Shown here one piece after another: positions 1-10,914 of a DNA stretch of 64,000 nucleotides. The first letter of the stretch is position 1. Every line of letters begins with the position of its first letter. The position numbers were made by a program, and so were the translations under genes. Under the pieces are notes generated by a model. It had not been told where the DNA came from. It did not search any database and saw only the letters and a list, made by a program, of their open reading frames with translations. The DNA comes from Megascapheus bottae (Eukaryota; Chordata; Mammalia; Rodentia; Geomyidae), in the NCBI GenBank assembly GCA_024803745.1, contig JANJXV010001829.1:1-64000 (forward strand), in the 5' to 3' direction.

Positions 1-1799
1 GTGTGTGAAGTCATAGAATGGAGGTGTGTGAAGTCATAGAATGGAGGTGTGTGAAATCATAGAATGGAGGTGTGAGAAGTCAAATAATGGAGGTGTGTGA
101 AGTCATCGAATGGAGGTGTGGGAAGTCATGGAATGGAGGTGTGTTAAGTCACAGAATGGAGGTGTGTGAAGTCAGAATGGAGATGTGTGAACACATAGAA
201 TGGAGGTGTGTGAAGTCACAAGGGAGGTGTGTGAAGTTATAGAATGGAGGTGTGTGAAGTCACAGAATGGAAGTGTGTGAAGTCATAAAATGGAGCTGTG
301 TGAAGTCAGATTGGAAGTGTGTGAAGTCACAGAATGGAGGTGTGTTAACTCAGAATGGAGGTGTGTGAAGTCACAGAATGCAGGTGTGTGAAGTCATAGA
401 ATGGAGGTGTGTGAAATCATAGAATGGAGGTGTGTGAAGTCATAGAATTGATGTTTGTGAAGTCAGAATGGAGGTTTTTGAACTCACAATGGAGGTGTGT
501 GAAGTCAAAGAATGGAGGTGTGTGAAGTCATAGAATGGAGATGTATGAAGTCATAGAATAGAGGTGTGTGAAGTCACAGAAAGGAGTTGTGTGAAGTCAC
601 AGTATGGAATTGTGTGAAGTCACAATGGAGTTGTGTGAAGTCATAGCATAGAGGTGGGTGAAGTCACAATGGAGATGTGTGAGGTCACAGAATGGAGGTG
701 TGTGAAGTCATAGAATGTTGGTGTGTGAAGTCATAGAATGGAGGTGTATGAAGACATAGAATGGAGGTGTGTGATGTCATAGAATGGAGGTGTATGAAGA
801 CATAGAATGGAGGTGTGTGAAGTCAGAATTGAGATGTGTGAAGTCACAGAATGGAGGTGTGTGAAGTCATAGAATGTTGGTGTGTGAAGTCATAGAATGG
901 AGGTGTATGAAGTCATAGAATGGAGGTGTGTGAAGTCAGAATGCAGGTGTGTGAAGTCATAGAATGGCGGCGTGTGAAGTAATAGAATGGAGGTGTGTGC
1001 ACTCATAGAATGGAGGTGTGTGAAGACATACAATGGAGGTGTGTGAAGTCAGAGTGGAGATGTGTGAAGTCACAGAATGGAGGTGGGTGAAGTCATAGAA
1101 TATTCGTGTGTGAAGTCATAGAATGGAGGTGTGTGAAGTCAGATTGGAGGTGTGTGAAGTCACAGAATGGAGGGAGGTGTGTGATCACAGAATGGAGGTG
1201 TGTGAAGTCACAGAATGGAGGTGTGTGAAGTCATAGAATGGAGGTGTGTGAAGTCATAGAATGGAGGTGTGTGAAGTCATAGAATGTTGGTGTGTGAAGT
1301 CATAGAATGGAGGTGTGTGAAGTCATAGAATGGAGGTGTGTGAAGTCACAGAATGGAGGTGTGTGAAGTCATAGAATGGAGCTGTGTGAAGTTAGATTGG
1401 AGGTGTGTGAAGTCACAGAATGGAGGGAGGTGTGTGATCTCAGAATGGAGGTGTGTGAAGTCACGGAATGGAGGTGTATGAAGTCATAGAATGGAGGTGT
1501 GTGAAGTCAGAATGGAGGTGTGTGAAGTCATAGAATTGAGGTGTGTGAAATCATAGAATGGAGGTGTGTGAAATCATAGAATGGAGGTGTGTGAAGTCAA
1601 AGAATGGAGGTGTGTGAAGTCATCGAATGGAGGTGTGGGAAGTCATGGAATGGAGGTGTGTTAAGTCACAGAATGGAGGTGTGTGAAGTCAGAATGGAGA
1701 TGTGTGAAGTCATAGAATGGAGGTGTGTGAAGTCAGAATGGAGGTGAGTGAAGTCATAAAAGGGAGGTGTGTGAAGTCATAGAATGTTGGTGTGTGAAG
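1..1799 (+). repeat. Diverged left part of the array
   Basis: This stretch holds 23-bp units with more scattered point changes than the rest and no long near-identical HOR copy. Two block relations are visible. The segment CATCGAATGG...GGGAAGTCATGG at 104 recurs at 1621 (offset 1517). The block beginning near 690 recurs from about 1759 (offset 1069). The CATCGAATGG/GGGAAGTCATGG pair is also the right half of the L1 landmark found later, so this is an old, partial L1 relative. No gene is seen. Confidence 0.85.
690..1130 (+). repeat. Block duplication, left member (offset 1069)
   Basis: Diagnostic units appear in the same order here and at 1759-2199: AGAATGTTGG (712 and 1781), a GATGTCATAG unit between two GTATGAAG units, GAATGGCGGCGTG (962 and 2031), a GTGCACTCATAG unit, GTCAGAGTGGAG and a TTCGTGTGTG unit. 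The two members differ at several sites (for example GAGGAGTATG in the right copy for GAGGTGTATG in the left), so this is older than the 2651-bp duplication. Confidence 0.85.
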
Positions 1800-2199
1800 T
1801 CATAGAATGGAGGAGTATGAAGATATAGAATGGAGGTGTGTGATGTCATAGAATGGAGGTGTATGAAGACATAGAATGGAGGTGTGTGAAGTCAGAATGG
1901 AGATGTGTGAAGTCACAGAATGGAGGTGTGTGAAGTCATAGAATGTTGGTGTGTGAAGTCATAGAATGGAGGTGTGTGAAGTCATAAAATGGAGGTGTGT
2001 GAAGTCACTATGCAGGTGTGTGAAGTCATAGAATGGCGGCGTGTGAAGTAATAGAATGGAGGGGTGTGCACTCATAGAATGGAGGTGTGTGAAGTCATAC
2101 AATGGAGGTGTGTGAAGTCAGAGTGGAGATGTGTGAAGTCACAGAATGGAGGTGGGTGAAGTCATTTAATGTTCGTGTGTGAAGTCATAGAATGGAGGT
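1759..2199 (+). repeat. Block duplication, right member (offset 1069)
   Basis: Right partner of the block at 690-1130. Most of it was copied again with the 2651-bp duplication, so the same ordered variants appear a third time from 4451 (GAATGGCGGCGTG at 4682). Confidence 0.85.
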
Positions 2200-4450
2200 G
2201 TAAGAAGTCAAAGTATGGTGGTGTGTGAAGTCATAGAATGGAGTTGTGTGAAGTCATAGATGGAGGTGTGTGAAGTCATAGAATGTTGGTGTGTGAAGTC
2301 ATAGAATGGAGGTGTATGAAGTCAAAGAATGGAGATCTGTGAAGTCATAAAATGGAGTTGTGTGAAGTCATATATGGAGGTGTGCAAGTCATAGAATGGG
2401 GGTGTGTGAAGTCAGAATGGAGCTGTGTGAAGTCATAGAATGGAGGTGTGTGAAATCAGAATGGAGGTGTGTGAAGTCACAGAATGGAGGTGTGTGAAGT
2501 CAAAATGGAGTTGTGTGAAGTCATAGAATGGAGGTGTGTGAATTCAAAATGGAGGTGTGTGAAGTCATAGAATGGAGGTGTGTGAAGTCAGAATGGAGGT
2601 GTGTGAACTCATAGAATGGAGGTCTGTGAAGTCACAATGGAGGTGTGTGAAGTCATAGAATGGAGGTGTGTGAAGTCACCGAATGGAGGTGTGTGAAGTC
2701 ATAGAATGGAGCTGTGTGAAGTCAGATTGGAGGTGTGTGAAGTCACAGAATGGAGGGAGGTGTGTGATCAAAGAATGGAGGTGTGTGAAGTCACAGAATT
2801 GAGGTGTGTGAAGTCATAGAATGGAGGTATGTGAAGTCATAGAATGGAGGTGTGTGAAGTCATAATGGAGGTGTGTGAAGTCACAGAATTGAGGTGTGTG
2901 AAGTCACAGAATGGAGGTGTTTGAAGTCATAGAATGGAGGTGTGTGAAGTCATAGAATGGAGGTGTGTGAATTCATAGATTGGATGTTTGTGAAGTAAGA
3001 ATGAAGGTGTGTTAAGTCATAGAATGGAGGTGTGTGAAGGCCCAGAATGGAGGTGTGTAAAGTCATAGAATGGAGCTGTGTGAAGTCAGAATGGAGGTGT
3101 GTGAAGTCATAGAATGGAGGTGTGGGAAGTCATGGAATGGAGGTGTGTGAAGTCACAGAATGGAGGTGTGTGAAGTCAAAGAATGGAAGTGTCTAACGTC
3201 ATAGAATGGAGGTGTGTGAATTCATAGAATGGAGGTGTGTGAACTCATAGAATGGAGGTGTGTGAAGTCACAGAATTGATGTTTGTGAAGTTAGCATGGA
3301 GGTGTGTGAACTCAGAATGGAGGTGTGTGAATCATAGAATGGAGGTGTGTGAAGTCATAGAATGGTTGTGTGTTAAGTCATAGAATGGAGGTGTGTGAAG
3401 TCACAGAATTGATGTTTGTGAAGTCAGAATGGAGGTGTGTGAACTCACAATGGAGGTGTGTGAAGTCAGAGAATGGAGGTGTGTGAAGTCACAGAACTGA
3501 TGTTTGTGAAGTAAGAATGGAGGTGTGTGAAGTCAGAATGGAGGTGTGTGAAGTCATAGAATGGAGGAATGTGAAGTCACAACTCAGTTGTGTGAACTCA
3601 TAGAATGGAGGTGTGTGAAGTCACAGAATGGAGGTGTGTGAAGTCGTAGAATGGAGGTGTGTGAAGTCATAGAATGGAGGTGTGTGAGGTCATAGAATGG
3701 AGGTGGGTGAAGTCATAATGGAGGTGTGTGAAGTCACAGAATTGAGGTGTGTGAAGTCACAGAATGGAGGTGTTTGAAGTCATAGAATGGAGGTGTGTGA
3801 AATCATAGAATGGAGGTGTGTGAATTCATAGAATGGATGTTTCTGAAGTAAGAATGAAGGTGTGTTAAGTTATAGAATGGAGGTGTGTGAAGGCCCAGAA
3901 TGGAGGTGTGTAAAGTCATAGAAGGGAGCTGTGTGAAGTCAGAATGGAGGTGTGTGAAGTCATAGAATGGAGGTGTGTGAACTCACAATGGAGGTATGTG
4001 AAGTCAAAGAATGGAGGTGTGTGAAGTCAAAGAATGGATGTGTGTGAAGTCATAGAATGGAGATGTGTGAAGTCACAGAATTGATGTTTGTGAAGTTAGA
4101 ATGGAGGTGTGAAAACTCAGAATGGAGGTTTGTGAAGTCATAGAATGGAGGTGTGTGAAGTCATGGAATGTAGGTGTGGGAAGTCAAAGAATGGAGGTGT
4201 GTGAAGTCAAACAATGGAGGTGTGTGAAGTCACAGAATGGAGGTGTGTGAAGTCACAGAATGGAAGTGTGTGAAGTCAAAATGGATGTGTGTGAAGTCAC
4301 AGAATGGAGGTGTGTGAAGTCACAGAATGGAGGTGTGTGAAGTCAAAATTGTGGAGTGTGAAGTCACAAATGGAGATGTGAAGTCAGAATTTAGCTGTGT
4401 GAAATCATAGAATGGAGGTGTGTGAAGTCAAAGAATGGAGGTGTGCGAAG
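1800..4450 (+). repeat. 2651-bp tandem duplication, left copy
   Basis: From GGAGGAGTATGAAG (1811) onwards the sequence repeats from 4462 with a constant offset of 2651. Anchor pairs: GAATGGCGGC 2031/4682, GGGAGGTGTGTGATC about 2755/5406, AGGTCA 3687/6338, GAAGGGAGCT 3921/6572. In the stretches compared I found only one difference, A at 3065 versus G at 5716. The constant offset means no indel across about 2.1 kb. Right of 3939 this copy continues into sequence that the right copy lacks. Confidence 0.93.
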
Positions 4451-6590
4451 TCATAGAATGGAGGAGTATGAAGATATAGAATGGAGGTGTGTGATGTCAT
4501 AGAATGGAGGTGTATGAAGACATAGAATGGAGGTGTGTGAAGTCAGAATGGAGATGTGTGAAGTCACAGAATGGAGGTGTGTGAAGTCATAGAATGTTGG
4601 TGTGTGAAGTCATAGAATGGAGGTGTGTGAAGTCATAAAATGGAGGTGTGTGAAGTCACTATGCAGGTGTGTGAAGTCATAGAATGGCGGCGTGTGAAGT
4701 AATAGAATGGAGGGGTGTGCACTCATAGAATGGAGGTGTGTGAAGTCATACAATGGAGGTGTGTGAAGTCAGAGTGGAGATGTGTGAAGTCACAGAATGG
4801 AGGTGGGTGAAGTCATTTAATGTTCGTGTGTGAAGTCATAGAATGGAGGTGTAAGAAGTCAAAGTATGGTGGTGTGTGAAGTCATAGAATGGAGTTGTGT
4901 GAAGTCATAGATGGAGGTGTGTGAAGTCATAGAATGTTGGTGTGTGAAGTCATAGAATGGAGGTGTATGAAGTCAAAGAATGGAGATCTGTGAAGTCATA
5001 AAATGGAGTTGTGTGAAGTCATATATGGAGGTGTGCAAGTCATAGAATGGGGGTGTGTGAAGTCAGAATGGAGCTGTGTGAAGTCATAGAATGGAGGTGT
5101 GTGAAATCAGAATGGAGGTGTGTGAAGTCACAGAATGGAGGTGTGTGAAGTCAAAATGGAGTTGTGTGAAGTCATAGAATGGAGGTGTGTGAATTCAAAA
5201 TGGAGGTGTGTGAAGTCATAGAATGGAGGTGTGTGAAGTCAGAATGGAGGTGTGTGAACTCATAGAATGGAGGTCTGTGAAGTCACAATGGAGGTGTGTG
5301 AAGTCATAGAATGGAGGTGTGTGAAGTCACCGAATGGAGGTGTGTGAAGTCATAGAATGGAGCTGTGTGAAGTCAGATTGGAGGTGTGTGAAGTCACAGA
5401 ATGGAGGGAGGTGTGTGATCAAAGAATGGAGGTGTGTGAAGTCACAGAATTGAGGTGTGTGAAGTCATAGAATGGAGGTATGTGAAGTCATAGAATGGAG
5501 GTGTGTGAAGTCATAATGGAGGTGTGTGAAGTCACAGAATTGAGGTGTGTGAAGTCACAGAATGGAGGTGTTTGAAGTCATAGAATGGAGGTGTGTGAAG
5601 TCATAGAATGGAGGTGTGTGAATTCATAGATTGGATGTTTGTGAAGTAAGAATGAAGGTGTGTTAAGTCATAGAATGGAGGTGTGTGAAGGCCCAGAATG
5701 GAGGTGTGTAAAGTCGTAGAATGGAGCTGTGTGAAGTCAGAATGGAGGTGTGTGAAGTCATAGAATGGAGGTGTGGGAAGTCATGGAATGGAGGTGTGTG
5801 AAGTCACAGAATGGAGGTGTGTGAAGTCAAAGAATGGAAGTGTCTAACGTCATAGAATGGAGGTGTGTGAATTCATAGAATGGAGGTGTGTGAACTCATA
5901 GAATGGAGGTGTGTGAAGTCACAGAATTGATGTTTGTGAAGTTAGCATGGAGGTGTGTGAACTCAGAATGGAGGTGTGTGAATCATAGAATGGAGGTGTG
6001 TGAAGTCATAGAATGGTTGTGTGTTAAGTCATAGAATGGAGGTGTGTGAAGTCACAGAATTGATGTTTGTGAAGTCAGAATGGAGGTGTGTGAACTCACA
6101 ATGGAGGTGTGTGAAGTCAGAGAATGGAGGTGTGTGAAGTCACAGAACTGATGTTTGTGAAGTAAGAATGGAGGTGTGTGAAGTCAGAATGGAGGTGTGT
6201 GAAGTCATAGAATGGAGGAATGTGAAGTCACAACTCAGTTGTGTGAACTCATAGAATGGAGGTGTGTGAAGTCACAGAATGGAGGTGTGTGAAGTCGTAG
6301 AATGGAGGTGTGTGAAGTCATAGAATGGAGGTGTGTGAGGTCATAGAATGGAGGTGGGTGAAGTCATAATGGAGGTGTGTGAAGTCACAGAATTGAGGTG
6401 TGTGAAGTCACAGAATGGAGGTGTTTGAAGTCATAGAATGGAGGTGTGTGAAATCATAGAATGGAGGTGTGTGAATTCATAGAATGGATGTTTCTGAAGT
6501 AAGAATGAAGGTGTGTTAAGTTATAGAATGGAGGTGTGTGAAGGCCCAGAATGGAGGTGTGTAAAGTCATAGAAGGGAGCTGTGTGAAGT
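4451..6590 (+). repeat. 2651-bp tandem duplication, right copy (truncated)
   Basis: It is nearly identical to 1800-3939. The left junction is within a unit around 4450, where GTGTGCGAAGTCA is joined to TAGAATGGAGGAG instead of the AAAGGATGG continuation seen at 6971 and 7485. The right junction is near 6590, where the copy skips ahead to a GAATTGATGTTTG unit that lies at 4081 in the left copy (offset changes from 2651 to 2517, so 134 bp is missing). Confidence 0.9.
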
Positions 6591-7524
6591 CACAGAATTG
6601 ATGTTTGTGAAGTTAGAATGGAGGTGTGAAAACTCAGAATGGAGGTTTGTGAAGTCATAGAATGGAGGTGTGTGAAGTCATGGAATGTAGGTGTGGGAAG
6701 TCAAAGAATGGAGGTGTGTGAAGTCAAACAATGGAGGTGTGTGAAGTCACAGAATGGAGGTGTGTGAAGTCACAGAATGGAAGTGTGTGAAGTCAAAATG
6801 GATGTGTGTGAAGTCACAGAATGGAGGTGTGTGAAGTCACAGAATGGAGGTGTGTGAAGTCAAAATTGTGGAGTGTGAAGTCACAAATGGAGATGTGAAG
6901 TCAGAATTTAGCTGTGTGAAATCATAGAATGGAGGTGTGTGAAGTCAAAGAATGGAGGTGTGCGAAGTCAAAGGATGGAGGCGTGTGAAGTCATAGAATG
7001 GAGGTGTGTGAACTCACAATGGAGGTATGTGAAGTCAAAGAATGGAGGTGTGTGAAGTCAAAGAATGGATGTGTGTGAAGTCATAGAATGGAGATGTGTG
7101 AAGTCACAGAATTGATGTTTGTGAAGTTAGAATGGAGGTGTGAAAACTCAGAATGGAGGTTTGTGAAGTCATAGAATGGAGGTGTGTGAAGTCATGGAAT
7201 GTAGGTGTGGGAAGTCAAAGAATGGAGGTGTGTGAAGTCAAACAATGGAGGTGTGTGAAGTCACAGAATGGAGGTGTGTGAAGTCACAGAATGGAAGTGT
7301 GTGAAGTCAAAATGGATGTGTGTGAAGTCACAGAATGGAGGTGTGTGAAGTCACAGAATGGAGGTGTGTGAAGTCAAAATTGTGGAGTGTGAAGTCACAA
7401 ATGGAGATGTGAAGTCAGAATTTAGCTGTGTGAAATCATAGAATGGAGGTGTGTGAAGTCAAAGAATGGAGGTGTGCGAAGTCAAAGGATGGAGGCGTGT
7501 GAAGTCATAGAATGGAGGTGTGTG
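6591..7524 (+). repeat. Two copies of a ~418-bp block at 514-bp spacing
   Basis: The block from GAATTGATGTTTG (TTG at 6598) to AAAGGATGGAGGCGTG recurs with TTG at 7112; AAGGATGG is at 6971 and 7485, both giving offset 514. The about 96 bp between the two copies matches 3960-4080 of the 2651-bp left copy. An uninterrupted version is seen once at about 13330-13900, so this region arose by rearrangement of that arrangement. Confidence 0.88.
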
Positions 7525-10500
7525 AAGTCATAGAATGGAGGTGTGTGAAGTCATAGAATGAAGGTGTGTGAAGTCACAGAATGAAGGTGTGTTAAGTCAC
7601 AGAATGGAGGTGTGTGAACTCAGAATGGAGGTGTGTGAATTCCCAGAATGGATTTGTGGGAAGTCACAGAATGGAGGTGTGTGAAGTCATAGAATGGAGG
7701 TGTGTGAAGTCACAGAATTTAGGTGTGTGAAGTCACCGAATAGAGGTGTGTGAAGTCACAGAATGGATGTGCGTGAAGTCAAACAATAAAGGAGTGTGAA
7801 GTCACGGAATGGAGGTCTGTGAAGTCATAAAATGGAGGTGTGTTAAGTCATAGAATGGAGGTGTGTTAAGTCATAGAATGGAGGTGTGTTAAGTCATAGA
7901 ATGGAGGTGTGTGAAGTCATAGAATGAAGGTGTGTGAAGTCAAAATGGAGGTGTGTGAAGTCACAGAATGGAGGTGTGGGAAGTCACAGAATGAATGTGT
8001 GTTAACTCACAGAATGGAGGTGTGTGAACTCAGAATGGAGGTGTGTGAAGTCCCAGAATGGAGGTGTGTGAAGTCACAGAATGGAGTTGTGTGAAGTCAC
8101 AGAATGTCGTGTGTGAAGTCACAGAATGGAGGTGTGTGAACTCACAATGGAGGTGTGTGAAGTCAAAGAAAGGAAGTGTGTGAAGTCATAGAATGGAGGT
8201 GTGTGAAGCCAGAATTGAGGTGTGTGAAGTCACCGAATTTAGGTGTGTGAAATCAGAATGTAGGTGTGTGAAGTCACAGAATGGAGGTTTGTGAAGTCAT
8301 AGATTGGAGGTGTGTGAAGTCATAGAATGGATGTTTCTGAAGTAGAATGAAGGTGTGTGAAGTCACAGAATGGAGGTGTGTGAAGTCAAAATGGAGGTGT
8401 GTGAACTCATAAAATGGAGATGTGTGAAGTCATGGAATGGAGGTGTGTGAAGTCCAAAAATGGAGGTGTGTGAAGTCAAACAATGGTGGTGTGTGAAGTC
8501 ACAGAATGGAGGTGTGTGAAGTCAAAGAATGGAAGTGTGTGAAGTCAAAATGGAGGTGTGTTTAGTCACAGAATGAAGGTGTGTGAAGTCACAGAACGGA
8601 GGTGTGTGAAGTCATAGAATGGAGGTGTGTGAAGTCACAGAATGGAGGTGTGTGAATTCACAGAATGGAGGTGCGTAAAGTCACAGAATGGAGGTGTGTG
8701 AACTCACAATGGAGGTGTGTGAAGTCACAGAATGGAGGCGTGTGAAGTCAAACAATAGAGGAGTGTGAAGGCACAGAATGGATGTCTGTGAAGTCATAGA
8801 ATTGAGGTGTGTTAAGTCACAGAATGGAGGTGTGTGAAGTCAGAGAATGGAGGTATGTGAACTCAGAATGGAGGTGTGTGAAGTCACAGAACGGAGATTT
8901 GTGAAGTCACAGAATGGAGGTGTGTGAACTCATAGAATGGAGTTGTGTGAAGTCAAAGAATGGAGGTGTGTGAAGTCAAAGAATGGAAGTGTGTGAAGTC
9001 ATAGAATGGAGGTGTGTGAATTCATAGAATGGAGGTGTGTGAAGTCATAGAATGGAGGTGTGTGAATTCACAGAATTGATGTTTGTGAAGTTAGAATGGA
9101 GGTGTGTGAACTCAGAATGGAGGTGTGTGAAGACATAGAACGGAGGTGTGTGAAGTCACAGAATGGAGGTGTGTGAAGTCATAGAATGGAGGTGTGTGAA
9201 GTCACAGAATTGATGTTTGTGAAGTAAGAATGGAGGTGTGTGAGCTCACAATGGAGGTGTGTGAAGTCAGAGAATGGAGGTGTGTGAAGTCACAGAATTG
9301 ATGTTTGTGAAGTAAGAATGGAGGAGTGTGAAGTCAGAATGGAGGTGTGTGAAGTCATAGAATGGAGGAGTGTGAAGTCACAATGCAGGTGTGTGAACTC
9401 ATAGAATGGAGATGTGTGAAGTCACAGAATGGAGGTGTGTGAAGTCGTAGAATGGAGGTGTGTGAAGTCATAGAATGGAGGTGTGTGAAGTCATAGAATG
9501 GAGGTGTGTGAAGTCATAAACTGGAGGTTTGTGAAGTCATAGAATGGAGGTGTGTGAAGTCATAGAATGGATGTTTCTGAAGTAAGAATATAGGTGTGTG
9601 AAGTCATAGAATGAGGTCTGTGAAGTCAAAATGATCGTGTGTGAACTCATAGAATGGATGTTTGTGAACTGATAGAATGGAGGTGTGTGAAGTCATGGAA
9701 TGGAGGTGTGTGAAGTCAAAGAATGGAGGTGTGTGAAGTCAAACAATGGAGGTGTGTGAAGTCACAGAATGGAGGTGTGTGAAGTCACAGAATGGAAGTA
9801 TGTGAAGTCAAAATGGATGTGTGTGAAGTCACAGAATGGAGGTGTGTGAAGTCACTTAATGGAGGTGTCTGAAGTCAAAATTGTGGAGTGTGAAGTCACA
9901 AATGGAGATGTGAAGTCAGAATTTAGCTGTGTGAAATCTTACAATGGAGGTGTGTGAAGTCAAAGAATGGAGGTGTGCGAAGTCAAAGAATGGAGGTGTG
10001 TGAAGTCATAGATTGGAGGTGTGTGAAGTCATAGAATGAAGGTGTGTGAAGTCACAGAATGAATGTGTGTTTACTCACAGAATGGAGGTGTGTGAACTCA
10101 GAATGGAGGTGTGTGAAGTCCCAGAATGGAGGTGTGTGAAGTCACAGAATGGAGGTGTGTGAAGTCACAGAATGTCGTGTGTGAAGTCACAGAATGGAGG
10201 TGTGTGAACTCACAATGGAGGTGTGTGAAGTCAAAGAAAGGAAGTGTGTGAAGTCATAGAATGGAGGTGTGTGAAGCCAGAATTGAGGTGTGTGAAGTCA
10301 CCGAATTTAGGTGTGTGAAATCAGAATGTAGGTGTGTGAAGTCACAGAATGGAGGTTTGTGAAGACATAGATTGGAGGTGTGTGAAGTCATAGAATGGAT
10401 GTTTCTGAAGTAGAATGAAGGTGTGTGAAGTCACAGAACGGAGATTTGTGAAGTCATAGAATGGAGGTGTGTGAACTCATAAAATGGAGGTGTGTGAAGT

Positions 10501-10713
10501 CATGGAATGGAGGTGTGTGAAGTCAAAGAATGGAGGTGTGTGAAGTCAAACAATAACGGTGTCTGAAGTCACAGAATGGAGGTGTGTGAACTCATAGAAT
10601 GGAGGTGTTTGAAGTCATGGAATGGAGGTGTGTGATGTCAAAGAATGGAGGTGTGTGAAGTCAAACAATAACGGTGTCTGAAGTCACAGAATGGAGGTGT
10701 GTGAAATCACAAA

Positions 10714-10914
10714 ATGGAGGTTTGTGAAGTCAAAAAGGTGGTGTGTAGAGTCACAAATGGAGGTGTGTGAACTCATAGAATGGAGGTGTGTGAAGTCAAA
10801 GAATGGAGGTGTGTGAAGTCATCGAATGGAGGTGTGGAAAGTCATGGAATGGAGGTGTGTGAAGTCACAGAATGGAGGTGTGTGAAGTTAGAATGGAGAT
10901 GTGTGAAGTCATAG
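10714..10914 (+). repeat. L1 landmark module, oldest full-length form
   Basis: This 201-bp module is marked by TCAAAAAGGTGGTGTGTAGAG, then CATCGAATGG and a GGAAAGTCATGG unit. It recurs 15 times to the right. Reading from its first ATG, a TGA stop falls in the GGTGTGTGAAC unit, so this form carries no 66-codon frame. It is one of four forms with GTAGAGTCAC (the others start at 17602, 19630 and 22350); later copies have GTAGTGTCAC. Confidence 0.9.
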
